A DNA stretch of 35,830 nucleotides from Calditrichota bacterium (GTDB lineage: Bacteria; Calditrichota; Calditrichia; JAJRVZ01). Shown here in pieces: positions 1 through 8,944 of the stretch (position 1 is the stretch's first letter; each line of letters begins with the position of its first letter). The DNA is taken from contig JAJRVZ010000299.1 of assembly GCA_024277055.1 (NCBI GenBank), forward strand, positions 1 through 35,830. The letters run 5' to 3'. The notes under the pieces are model-generated. The model saw only the letters and a program-made list of their open reading frames with translations, did no database searches and was not told the origin of the DNA. Made by a program: the position numbers and the translations under genes.

Positions 1-16
1 CATAATCGCCTCCTCC
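1..16 (-). promoter_or_regulatory. RBS and start codon of a gene leaving the left edge
   Basis: On the - strand, positions 16-9 read GGAGGAGG, followed by CGATT and an ATG at 3-1. This is a near-ideal Shine-Dalgarno with 5-nt spacing, so a - strand gene most likely begins at position 3 and lies outside the window. It would be divergent from the + strand gene at 134, so both promoters should sit in 17-133. Nothing can be said of the product. Confidence 0.6.
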
Positions 17-133
17 ATTACCAACACCCGAAATATACGGCATGGCACCAAGCTATTCCATAACCGGTTCATTTTCCTCGCATTAATTGCCGATAAACCG
101 TATCTTGCGAAGGATCAATTCTTCAGGTGCTTT

Positions 134-931
134 ATGCTCGAATCCCTTACACGTATTTCCGAGGTAACCGCTTCACTGGCCAAAGGCCTTGGGCCCGTGC
201 TGGCCGGTTATTTTATCCTGATGGGCTTTGCCAATCGTCGCGGCAAACACAGCTGGTTCGAACGCGCGACGCAGCGCCGAAAAGAAGAAGGGAAACCGGT
301 GCTGAAATTGGAAGGTAAAAAAACCGGCGCTCAGCCGCCCTGGAAAGACCCGGCCCTGCTGCACGGCGCATTTACTGCTGTCGTCATTATCGTGACCCTG
401 TCCGGATACATCCTGTTCATGTTGCTCTGGGATATGATCAGCAAAGGTCAATTCCCGGAGGAAAAGCAAATCGTGACCAGTATATCCTTCCTGATGACCT
501 ACCCGATTACCATGACCGGTTTTATTATTTTCCAGCAGATAAAACAGGTTCGCAAACAATACCCGTTAAAATCATTCAGCGCACTTATCATTTATTCCGC
601 ATTTTGCGTAATTGTGACCTGGTTTGTGCCCTGGTTTATCCATCCTTTCAGCATTGCGCTGGTTGTGCAACTGGCTCTGCTGATGGTCATCTCATTTTCG
701 GTTTCCTTTGCCATGGGTATGCAGGAGGGAATTAAAGAAGCTGATCTGGAACGGCGCTTTCCGCCGGTTACCGTGTATCTGAAAGACAACGAGCGCCTGG
801 AAAAGGTTCGTTTGTATGACCGGAAAGATACTGAATACCGACTGCTGGCTTCCGACGGAACGCAACTGATCGTACCGGCTGCAAATATTTGCCTGATCCG
901 CACTGAACCGCAAAAACCGGATTCGGAATAA
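134..931 (+). CDS. Multi-pass membrane protein of unknown function
   Basis: I do not recognise the family. The 265-residue product has about five hydrophobic stretches (roughly residues 18-33, 79-100, 113-133, 146-167 and 171-195). A basic, hydrophilic loop lies between the first two (about 35-75, rich in Arg/Lys). The last 65 residues are soluble and charged and look beta-rich. There is no signal peptide or catalytic motif I can name. The ATG at 134 is preceded by AGGTG at 126-130, a short-spaced but plausible ribosome binding site; an ATG at 127 in another frame opens only a 63-residue shadow. It is the only convincing + strand gene and converges on the redoxin gene, sharing the 930-964 hairpin region. 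A coupled membrane/soluble sensor or transport accessory is possible but is a guess. Confidence 0.8.
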   Translation: MLESLTRISEVTASLAKGLGPVLAGYFILMGFANRRGKHSWFERATQRRKEEGKPVLKLEGKKTGAQPPWKDPALLHGAFTAVVIIVTLSGYILFMLLWDMISKGQFPEEKQIVTSISFLMTYPITMTGFIIFQQIKQVRKQYPLKSFSALIIYSAFCVIVTWFVPWFIHPFSIALVVQLALLMVISFSVSFAMGMQEGIKEADLERRFPPVTVYLKDNERLEKVRLYDRKDTEYRLLASDGTQLIVPAANICLIRTEPQKPDSE

Positions 932-964
932 AAAACCGCCTGAAAGAATCCAGAAAAATCAGGC
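930..964 (-). terminator. Probable rho-independent terminator of the redoxin/selenoprotein gene
   Basis: An inverted repeat pairs GCCTGA (938-943) with TCAGGC (959-964) across a 15-nt loop. On the - strand the stem is followed by GG and a run of six T. It lies 9 nt past the stop of the - strand gene and overlaps the stop of the convergent + strand gene. The stem is short, so confidence is moderate. Confidence 0.5.
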
Positions 965-973
965 AAGAACCAT

Positions 974-2971
974 TTATTTCATCAAAAGCATCTTGCCGCT
1001 TTTGCGTAATCCGTTTGCTTCGATCACGTAAACGTACACACCGGAACTCAGCCCCTGCGGTTTCCACTTAATTTCCTGACGCCCTGCATTCCGCAGACCA
1101 CTGGCTACAATATCCACCAGTTCTCCCGTCAGCGAATATATTTTCACCGATACATCGGACCGGTCGTACAATGTAAATGCTATTGTCGTTTCCGGGTTGA
1201 ACGGATTGGGATAATTAACCGGTTGAAAATCTTCCGGCAAATTTGATCCTGTTTCTTCAGGATCGGGCAGACCGGTCGGATCAAGCAGGCCGTTAATGAT
1301 GCGCAGCATAAACTGCGGATCGTATTCAGAATTCAGATAGCGCATTACACCGTTCTGATCAATAATCGCATCCAGCGGAAACGGCGAAATTCCGATAATC
1401 GAATAGGTATTATATACCGCTCCGTTTACTTCCTTTAAAATCGGGTACGTCATGCCGAAGCTTTGCACAAAGGCATTGGCAATATCTTCATTTTCCCCGA
1501 CATGAATTCCCAGCATCTGCACTTCGCTGCTGTCATAACTCTGCCACACGGTGAATTCCAAGTCCGACAACTCCGGACCGCACACCGGTCACCACGAGGC
1601 GAAGAAAGCCATCACAACCACCTTTCCGCGATAGTCGGAAAGCGAGTGCCAGTTTCCCTTTAAATCCTTTAAAGTAAAGTCAGGAGCCGTATCCCCGGGC
1701 GCCAATCTTCTTTTTCCACCGAAGGTCAGAATTTCCTTCGGCGATTCATCCGGGTCATTGGAAAAGAATTTCAATCTATTCTGAACAATATTGTTTCCGG
1801 TCGGAGTGTAGGTTACCGTAATTTCCTCTGTCATCCCCGGCGCAACAGAAAGATTTGTTGGCGTTATCTCAAACTGAATATCCGATCGTGAAATAAGCGG
1901 AATATCAAGACTCGTCTCCCCGAGGTTGAATACCTGAAACGAATGCGATATCGGTACGCCGATTCCGTCAAAGCCGAAATCTAGCAAGGTCGGTTTCACA
2001 TGGATATCGGGTACATCGGCACGGGTGAAATTGTAAGTATGCATCTTCGACCAGTCGGCAACGAAAATGCGGTTGCCGTTCACGCCGATACCCATTGCCC
2101 GCAACGGCGTGTCTTCCGTTGCGATCATGTAGGGATTCGCCGGATCGGAAACGTCTACAGCCGTCACCAGTTCCCAGGTGGCGGAGAATACGACGCCGTT
2201 GCCGTAATTCAAATGATTGGTAATACCGAAAAGGTTGTCTACGTGGCTCATCAGGCGCGGATTGAACGGATCGCGTACATCAATTATATCGAAACCGGCG
2301 GCGCCCAGCGCGACATAGGCATAACCCGCTTCCACAATCACTTCCCGCGCGGCGCCGGAAGTTTGAATGGTGACCAGGCCCTGTGGATTTGCAGGGTCCT
2401 GCAGCGAATATATTTTCAATCCGCCGGCCCCGTCGGCAACATACAGTTCGGTACCGTCGATAAAAACATCCCAGCTGTTGGCCGAAGTTCCCAGCGTACG
2501 CACCCGCTGCATGTTCAATGGATTGGAAATATCCAGTACTTCCACACCGAGCTGGTGCGCAGCCGCATAAGCTATATTTCCGGAATAATCCACACTTTCA
2601 AACGACCTGCCCGGCGGCTTATAAATTGAGTACAGTGTCGGGTTGGTTTTGCTGAAAATATTGACGGCATAAATACCGTCGCGCCGCGCGGCGCACAGGG
2701 CGATGTTTCCCTGAGCTTTACCATTATAAAATCGTTTATAGATATCCCCAGGATGGTAGCGGCCGATGAATGACGGAGTTTGCATATCGGACACGTCCAG
2801 AAAAATAATGCCGCCCACACCGAGGACATAGATTGTACTGTCATCATAGTTTTCGACGTCAAGCAGTTCTGCAAAAAAATTCGGGATGAATGTACCCTGA
2901 TCATCGAATTCATCCTGTGCCGGAGCAATCGATGAAAACAACAGGGTAATCAGAAAAAATAGATATTTCAT
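974..2971 (-). CDS. Secreted LVIVD-propeller/choice-of-anchor D/redoxin protein with in-frame TGA (putative selenoprotein), T9SS sorting domain
   Basis: This is one continuous 666-codon frame interrupted only by a TGA at 1591-1589. Domains in order: signal peptide (about 1-19, ending PAQ); LVIVD-type beta-propeller repeats (about 30-325, with recurring DIxDPxNP-like units); a choice-of-anchor D immunoglobulin-like domain (about 325-425); an AhpC/TlpA-type redoxin domain from about residue 430 (GDTAPDFTLKDLKG, then YRGKVVVMAFFASW). Where such proteins have WCxxC this one reads W-TGA-P-V-C-G-P-E. The frame continues through the rest of the thioredoxin fold to a C-terminal sorting domain (NYPNPFNP, ending GKMLLMK). 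A TGA exactly at the first cysteine of CxxC, with a SECIS-like hairpin just downstream, suggests selenocysteine. TGA ends other genes here, so it is not a general sense codon. The alternative is a nonsense mutation giving a 460-residue product without redoxin or sorting domains. AAGG precedes the ATG at 2971. Confidence 0.75.
1549..1591 (-). promoter_or_regulatory. SECIS-like stem-loop downstream of the in-frame UGA
   Basis: Reading the mRNA from the UGA (1591-1589), an outer stem CGGUG (1587-1583) pairs with CACCG (1553-1549). An inner stem GUCCG (1578-1574) pairs with CGGAC (1566-1562). The apical loop is the 7-nt GAGUUGU (1573-1567). Between the stems is an asymmetric internal loop of 4 and 8 nt. 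Both stems are perfect Watson-Crick. A G at the start of the apical loop and a loop about 15 nt after the UGA are close to the known bacterial SECIS layout. Pairing was found by eye; no folding energy was computed. Confidence 0.55.
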
Positions 2972-3059
2972 CGTATCAATGCCTTCTCTGTTTAAGCGAA
3001 AGATAAACAGGCATCTATAGAAATATTGTAGGAACCGTTACAAAATCAGCCATCCGTAT

Positions 3060-5591
3060 TTATTTTACAAGCAATGCTTTACGCAATCGCGATTCGCCGC
3101 CGGATGTTACGCGGAAATAATAAACCCCACTGGCAAATTGCGTGGCATTCCAGACTATTCTGTGCCGACCGGCTGTGAATTTTGCATCAACCAGTTGCAT
3201 GACCTCTCGTCCGGCGCCGTCATAAATTGTTATTTTTACCCGGATGGTACTACTTGTCCTGAAAGCAATGGTTGTACTCGGATTGAACGGATTCGGATAA
3301 TTCGGCTCCAGTACAAAGCCCTGCGCCAAAATCGGCTTTGTGTCCGAAATGGAAGTCGGTGATTGAAGAAACCCGAGAATGGCGGCCATCACCGGTTCCG
3401 GTCCTGCGAAAAATTGCGGCGGAAAAGTACCGATACTTTCAAACCCGAAACCAAAAAACACAATTTTCGAATTCTCAACCACGTGCTGAATCGTGATGCC
3501 GGCCAGCCCCTGTGCGTTGTAATGCCAGGCCGGTGTTGCCCGGCTGGTAGTCGGCAAAACCAGTTCATCCTGCGAAACCTGGTTATCCGCCGCTCCTCCG
3601 CCTTTGGTAAAAATCGGTTTCAGAAAATTAAAATCGGCATGGTTTTCATCGGGAACCTTATAGTGAACTCCAGAATTTCTGTTGAACCCGATTTGCAGTT
3701 TCTGAGCCAGAAACGGGCTGTTTTGTTGCTGCAAATCCTCCGCTATATTTTGTCCCGTCAGAAAAAGACGACCGCCGTTTGCCAGAAACCGTATCAGACT
3801 ATCCTGTTCATCAACGTTCAAAATGTTTTGCTCGGCATCGCCGGTGAACCAGATGATCAGATTATTGTTCAACTGCCCGATTTTCGATACCGGTATTCCC
3901 GACCCGCGTTGTGCGGTTTTCCATTCGTGATAGCTGTAGCTGAGTTGACGGAGAACACGATCAAAATACAATCCGTAGTTTCCATTCGGATCATCATTTA
4001 CCAGAAGCAGATCGGCTGCCTGCAGATTAAAATTCACCTATGTACTGCTGCCGGCGGTTACATTCACCGTTCCGGAGGATTGCGGCGCAAACGGGAAAAG
4101 GGGTTCAACCCACAAGCTGTCGTATTGTATATACGGAGCGGCGGTCGGTTGCAGAGCATCAAAACTGTAAAAACCGGATGCGTCGGTTGTTGTTGAAACC
4201 ACCAGCGGATCGTCCAGCAGGGAACTGCTCATCTGCAGATACAGGGTTACACCTTACTGAGGATTGAACCCGCTATCCTGCACCAGTCCCTGTACAGCGC
4301 CCGTCTGCTGCGGAGGTTGCAGGGCAATATTTATTGAATCTCTGGTCCCGATCACGGCATTCAACTGGATTTCCGCCGTTTCGTAACCAATGGAGTACAC
4401 CCGCAGGTTCATCGTACCGGCGCGTCCGTAACCCAGGTGAAACGTGCCCGTTGAATCCGGTTCAATTATTGCACCGTTTTCAACGATTTCTACCACCGCC
4501 GTATTTACCGGCTCTCCCGTTTGAGCGTCAGTAAGCCGGCCCTGCAGGCAAAACGAGATAGAACAATTATAATCCACTACATACAATCCGCTTTGCATAT
4601 CACTGATCAGGATAGAACCGTTGGCCGTAAACGGATAAACGCCCCAGGCGCCCCGGAAGGTCGTTGCATCGCCTGGCTGGTAGGTATCGTAACCGCCGAC
4701 TTCGAATATATTACCCGGGTCGCTAATGTCGATGATTTTCATTCCGCTGGTGTAATGTGAAAGATAGGCCAGGTTATTTTTAATAAAAATATTATGTGCC
4801 AGTTTGCTTTCGCCGAGGTATTCGCTGAGGAGGCTTATCTGTTGCAGATTACCGACATCCCACATTTTTACAGTTTTATGGGCCGTTTCTTCCGTAGTCA
4901 TCATAAAATTGCCGTCTGCGGATACCCATACGTTATGCGCGTATCCACTGTTGGGAATAGTCATGCGCTTCAGCAGTTCCGGCTGTGCCGGGTTGCTCAC
5001 ATCGTAAATACCGATACTGCGCTGTCCTCCCTCTGCTACAAACAGACGGCCGTTTGCGGCATAAAAATCATGACATTCTATGCCCAGGGTGGAAAGCTGC
5101 ACCGGGTTTACCGGATCCGCCAGGCTGATTACCCGCACGGCTGCTTCCCCTTCCCCTTCGGCATACATAATTCCCGCCGGTTCATCCACGAATATATTAT
5201 GGGAAGTGAACAAGCCGTCCCATGTGTTTACCAGGACGGCGGAAGTGGGCAAACTGGAAAGATCAACAATCTGCAACCCGCCCCCCGATTCGTTTACGAT
5301 ATAAAGATAATTCTGAAAAGTTTTCATATCACGCCAGCCTGATGAAAAACCCGGTATGTAAGCTACTTCATATATTCCGGCAGGGTCAGTAATATCGATG
5401 ATACTGACACCACTGAATTCTCCGAGGAATGCATATTCTCTTCCCCCGCCGGAATAGCCCCAGCAATCATTATAGCTGCCGTAACTATCCAGATGACTCA
5501 GCAAAGTTACATTCACATTCCGTCCGGCAAATACCAAAACCGGTATTAGAACCAGAAACAAAACAAATTTAAATCCGGAAACAGTCCGCAT
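3060..5591 (-). pseudogene. Choice-of-anchor B (LVIVD) secreted protein broken by in-frame TAA and TAG, T9SS sorting domain
   Basis: A single reading frame runs from the ATG at 5591 to the TAA at 3060 with two internal stops, TAA at 4256-4254 and TAG at 4040-4038, and no frameshift. Three open pieces result (about 445, 64 and 325 codons). In order they encode a signal peptide, a choice-of-anchor B/LVIVD beta-propeller (to about residue 345), one complete carboxypeptidase-regulatory-like domain, a second such domain lying exactly between the two stops, a glutamine-amidotransferase-like domain (LLLVNDD, IIWFTG, GGRLFLTGQ, KIVFFGFGFE), and a sorting domain with NYPNPFNP ending RKALLVK. The start at 5591 is chosen over the ATG at 5597 because GGAGG lies 6 nt before it. 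Each stop is one C-to-T change from a Gln codon. Likely a recently inactivated gene; assembly error or readthrough are alternatives. It sits directly upstream of the redoxin gene, which shares its fold family. Confidence 0.7.
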
Positions 5592-5693
5592 GCACATCCT
5601 CCGTTTTTCCTTTTCAGAGACAGTATAATATTAATATGAAAGCTTATCTGTTCTTTGCCTTACACTGCTGATTATTGAACGCATTTACGGGGC

Positions 5694-5737
5694 ATATAAA
5701 CAGTATTTGGAAATCGGATATATAAACAGTATTTGGA
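5694..5737. repeat. Two 18-bp direct repeats in the intergenic region
   Basis: ATATAAACAGTATTTGGA occurs at 5694-5711 and again, identically, at 5720-5737, a period of 26 bp. The copies lie about 100-145 bp upstream of the broken propeller gene and just past the terminator of the protease unit. They could be a repeated regulator site or a local duplication. The sequence alone does not decide. Confidence 0.7.
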
Positions 5738-5762
5738 GACGGTATATTTCTGCGAAAATCAC

Positions 5763-5803
5763 AAAAAAAATCCCTGCCGCTGCACGGGGCAACAACAGGG
5801 ATT
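5763..5803 (-). terminator. Rho-independent terminator of the matrixin unit
   Basis: AATCCCTG (5769-5776) is perfectly complementary to CAGGGATT (5796-5803). On the - strand the hairpin runs straight into eight T residues (A-run at 5763-5770 on +). It lies 17 nt beyond the stop of the matrixin protease gene, so it should end that transcript. Confidence 0.85.
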
Positions 5804-5820
5804 AAAGGATTTCACTATGG

Positions 5821-8046
5821 CTATTTCATCAGAATCATTTTCATCGAGCGTGAAAAATGCTTCGTCTTCAGACGGTATACATACACCCCCGAAGCAACCT
5901 GGCTGCCGTTGTCGTTGAGCCCGTTCCAGCGGACACTGTGTACTCCGGCATTCAACGTTTTGCTGGTCAGCGAGCGCACTTTTTCACCGGTCAGTGTAAA
6001 TATCGTCAGTTCAACCTTTTCTTTCACCGGCAGCTGGAATCGAATCGAAGTTGCCGGGTTGAACGGATTCGGATAATTCTGGTGCAGCTCATAACTGCGC
6101 ACTACCGGCAAACCCGTTTCATCACCCACCGAAGACGGTGTATCCAGCCAGTTGAAAATACTGTTCAGGATATCGGTACGTAATTGTGCACTGTTGGCGG
6201 CATTAATAAAATCAACAATTGCCTCAAATCCGAAGGAAAAGAATACGATCTTATAATGTTTCCATCCGTCCTCGGAACGGACGGCGGCATATTTGTTCTG
6301 AGCCGGCGGCGAATAGCGCAAAATAGGCTCGGCGCCTGCCAGTGCATTCAGCTGGTCCGGTGAATCCTGGTTCCAGGCCCCTTCTTCTCCGGCGATTTTA
6401 AAGAAACTGAATGCACCGGTAACCGGGTCTCCCGGCACATTGTAAACAATTGTCTGCTGCGCGTTGTCGGAGACAAACCCGGCTTTGATGTAATCTTTGA
6501 ACAACGGCTTGAACCAGTTCCAGGTTAATAAATTCTGACCGCTCATAAACAGCTTTCCGCCCTGATCCAGATAAGCGGTCAGCAAATCGAGTTCTTCCGT
6601 TGCCAGGGTTGCATTCTGTTTACCGCCGGTAAACCAGATTACCTTATCAAACTGATTGATCTGATCCTGCGTCGGCAGACTTTGCGAAGCCAGTTCACGG
6701 TAGGCGAAACTCGGTTTGGCGGTCAGGCCGTTCACGGCGTCGAAATAATAGGATTCGACGTTTTCTCCGACATCCATTCCGTTGAAATCGTCGTCATCAA
6801 CGATCAGCAGTTCTGCAACCTGTAAACGAATGATCAGGTCGGTATCGGCACTCACGGACAGATTTCCGATCGTACGGTAACCGTACGGCAGGGATGGTTT
6901 CAACACCATTGTGTAGGTACCGCTTGGGACCAGCACACTATCGAGCCCTGTTGTATCAATGGAAAAACTGACAAGCGGATCCGGCGAAACATTTTCAACG
7001 GCAAATAAATCTATATCGGCTGCGACGGGTAACTGACTGAGAGAATCGATTATCTGAATAACCAGATTATTGCGCTGTGTCGGAACCAGGTGCGGATTCC
7101 AGGTAATAACATCATTTACGGACTGCATATCCGTAAACGTGACAGCGGTATCTTTAGGCTGGTATCCGAAGGCATCAAATGTTATCGTAAAGACCGATTT
7201 TTGGGGAATCACACTGTAATCTGCGGTCACCGCATCAACCAGCACGGTATCCCGAATTACCCAGCCGCCGCGTTGCGTTCCGTGAACACTTTCCGGCGGA
7301 CCGATTATTGCTCCTACGAGCGTGGAATCCAGGCTGAAGAACGCCTGTGGCACAGGCGCGCCGGTGGCGCTGTCTGTTACTGTACCTTTCAGTTTCCAGC
7401 GCGGATAGATGCCGGATACACCCATTTTATCATCAATGTGCAGCGAACGCGGCGTCGTGTCGCCCGGCGCAACCGCATAAAACATGGTTGCATCGGGAAT
7501 AACATCTCCGGCGCCAGGCTGATTGGAACCGGTAGCTCTTCCGGTATGACCAAGACCCAGATGGTGCCCGAATTCATGTGCGATGGTAGACTGCATATCG
7601 ATCAGGTTCGGTTCACCGTTCAACCCCGGGGGAAAATCACCGGCATTCCAGATCAGATCGGATTCGACGGCATGAAAACTTGACCCGGAACCACTGGTAA
7701 ATGTTGAAGAGAACGCGATGACATTGGAACCCTGCGTGAAGTTCTCGTAATTACCGTCAAAATAAACCAGGTTTATGTTATCCAGTGCCACTGAACTGGC
7801 GGTTGTCGTTCCGCCGTTCTGAAATTCAAAATATGCCGAAGGTACATCTTCCCAAACCTGTGCCCCGGCGTCTATCGTCTGTTGCCACGCAGGCGAAGCG
7901 CTGTTGTGGATTTTATAAACAAATGGAATGTCGGACAAACGATATTTTCTGTAATACCCTTCCGAATTGGTAATTATACTGAAAGCGATCAGCATACCTA
8001 CCGGCAGCAGCAACAGCGAAAAAATACGCATATATTTTTTAAACAT
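5821..8046 (-). CDS. Secreted matrixin-type (M10-like) zinc metalloprotease, T9SS sorting domain
   Basis: A secreted zinc endopeptidase of about 741 residues. The classic metzincin motif HEFGHHLGLGH is at about residues 157-167 (three zinc-binding His and catalytic Glu), and a Met-turn candidate (ATMFY, Met about 188) follows. After the protease come a carboxypeptidase-regulatory-like segment, beta-rich linkers, a glutamine-amidotransferase-like domain (LLIVDDDD, VIWFTG, GGKLFMSGQ, KIVFFSFGFE), and a C-terminal sorting domain with NYPNPFNP ending MKMILMK. The start is the ATG at 8046, preceded by GGAG. It gives a clean signal peptide (MFKKYMRIFSLLLL), whereas the upstream ATG at 8103 would overlap the preceding gene. 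It lies 19 nt after the small secreted protein gene, with which it is probably cotranscribed and perhaps functionally paired. The substrate is unknown. The catalytic residues look intact. Confidence 0.9.
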   Translation of the reverse strand: MFKKYMRIFSLLLLPVGMLIAFSIITNSEGYYRKYRLSDIPFVYKIHNSASPAWQQTIDAGAQVWEDVPSAYFEFQNGGTTTASSVALDNINLVYFDGNYENFTQGSNVIAFSSTFTSGSGSSFHAVESDLIWNAGDFPPGLNGEPNLIDMQSTIAHEFGHHLGLGHTGRATGSNQPGAGDVIPDATMFYAVAPGDTTPRSLHIDDKMGVSGIYPRWKLKGTVTDSATGAPVPQAFFSLDSTLVGAIIGPPESVHGTQRGGWVIRDTVLVDAVTADYSVIPQKSVFTITFDAFGYQPKDTAVTFTDMQSVNDVITWNPHLVPTQRNNLVIQIIDSLSQLPVAADIDLFAVENVSPDPLVSFSIDTTGLDSVLVPSGTYTMVLKPSLPYGYRTIGNLSVSADTDLIIRLQVAELLIVDDDDFNGMDVGENVESYYFDAVNGLTAKPSFAYRELASQSLPTQDQINQFDKVIWFTGGKQNATLATEELDLLTAYLDQGGKLFMSGQNLLTWNWFKPLFKDYIKAGFVSDNAQQTIVYNVPGDPVTGAFSFFKIAGEEGAWNQDSPDQLNALAGAEPILRYSPPAQNKYAAVRSEDGWKHYKIVFFSFGFEAIVDFINAANSAQLRTDILNSIFNWLDTPSSVGDETGLPVVRSYELHQNYPNPFNPATSIRFQLPVKEKVELTIFTLTGEKVRSLTSKTLNAGVHSVRWNGLNDNGSQVASGVYVYRLKTKHFSRSMKMILMK

Positions 8047-8065
8047 AGGAATTCTCCAGCATCTT

Positions 8066-8605
8066 TTAATTGGTGAAAGAAACAAGGCGGGAAATGAGAT
8101 CATCCAGTCGGAACCTCAGTTCACCGGCCTGAAGAACCTGCAATTTGCTCCGATCGGTTTTCAGCAGTTCCGCTCCGATCTGACGGTTCACCGCCACGGT
8201 TTCCCCTTCTTCGGTGAGAATTTCGAATTTTCCCATCCCGAGGGAATGGATCCAATACGCACCCCGATGAAACGTGAGAAAAAGTAACACCTTTTCGCCC
8301 ACCTGAAACTGCGGTGCACTGTGAATTACCAGCGCCTCTTCTCCCACACGACCGCCGAGCTGGCGAATGGTGATCAATTGGGGAAGATTATCGCCCTTGA
8401 TTTGTGTTTCAATTTTTACGGTAATGTACGTATAAATTTTACTATGCGATTCGTCCCAGGCGGCGTTTACCTGCTCAACCTTTGCGGTGACAATATTCGT
8501 TGCACCGGCTGCGAATTGCCGCAGTGTGGTGGGCGCATAGGTAGTTGCACTCAGAACACCTGCCGTTGCCAGCAGAACGAGCACCTTCTGAAACTTCCTT
8601 TTCAT
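8066..8605 (-). CDS. Small secreted protein of unknown function, upstream partner of the matrixin protease
   Basis: A 179-residue protein with a signal peptide (MKRKFQKVLVLLATAG, cleavage near residue 25). The rest is a single compact, probably all-beta domain. Its pattern is an aromatic-x-GA-x-x-IV segment, then alternating strands, a GG turn, a FxxGE-x-VLLFL strand and a final GKFEI strand. I know similar small secreted domains next to secreted proteases in other bacteria but cannot give an established function. The ATG at 8605 is chosen because GGAG lies 7 nt upstream; the in-frame ATG at 8620 has no such site. The stop is 19 nt before the matrixin start, so the two genes form an operon. 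A secretion helper, propeptide or inhibitor of the protease is possible but is inference. Confidence 0.8.
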   Translation of the reverse strand: MKRKFQKVLVLLATAGVLSATTYAPTTLRQFAAGATNIVTAKVEQVNAAWDESHSKIYTYITVKIETQIKGDNLPQLITIRQLGGRVGEEALVIHSAPQFQVGEKVLLFLTFHRGAYWIHSLGMGKFEILTEEGETVAVNRQIGAELLKTDRSKLQVLQAGELRFRLDDLISRLVSFTN

Positions 8606-8944
8606 GCGACTCTCCTTCATGATTTGTTTAGGATTGACTTTATTAAAACTTATTTCTATATCCCTAATATTTCTTTTCCGTTGATAACCGACGAAAATAT
8701 ATAAAATTTCTCAGTTATATACTTTCGACGGACATCAATCCTGAAATTGCTGATTCGTAATATACCCTGATTTTAAAATTTATTTATTGACTGAGAACAA
8801 ATCCACCTGCATCTTTTTTATTTTTAGATTGAATAGGATATCTGAAAACCTGAATGAATTGACATGAAATTCCGGCAGTTGCCGATCAAATAAAACAGGC
8901 CGGATTGAGAATCAACCCGGCCTGATATAGATTTCAGATCATCA
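8606..8944. other. Intergenic region, 339 nt
   Basis: AT-rich and without a credible gene on either strand. It holds the terminator at 8892-8924. The remaining 8606-8890 should carry the - strand promoter of the small-protein/matrixin operon, but no box stands out clearly enough to place it. Confidence 0.6.
8892..8924 (-). terminator. Strong rho-independent terminator closing the TonB/PorV operon
   Basis: CAGGCCGG (8896-8903) pairs perfectly with CCGGCCTG (8917-8924). After one A/C mismatch an inner TTGA/TCAA stem closes on a GAA loop. On the - strand it is followed by TTTTATTT. It lies 20 nt after the stop of the 662-residue secreted protein. Confidence 0.9.

Noticed and set aside
3363-4196. 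Long + strand open frame opposite the broken propeller gene
   Set aside because: It is antisense to a frame with clear domains and sorting signal, has no ribosome site, and its protein is basic and lacks any family pattern. The same holds for the frames at 25819-26514, 34602-35282 and 33635-34219.
4038-4256. TAA/TAG decoded as Gln throughout this genome
   Set aside because: Many intact genes here end in TAA or TAG at the expected place (rimM, PilZ, rplS, the sorting-domain genes), so global reassignment does not fit.
8850-8880. TTGACA-like box on the + strand as a promoter
   Set aside because: No + strand gene follows, and no convincing -10 box is spaced correctly.
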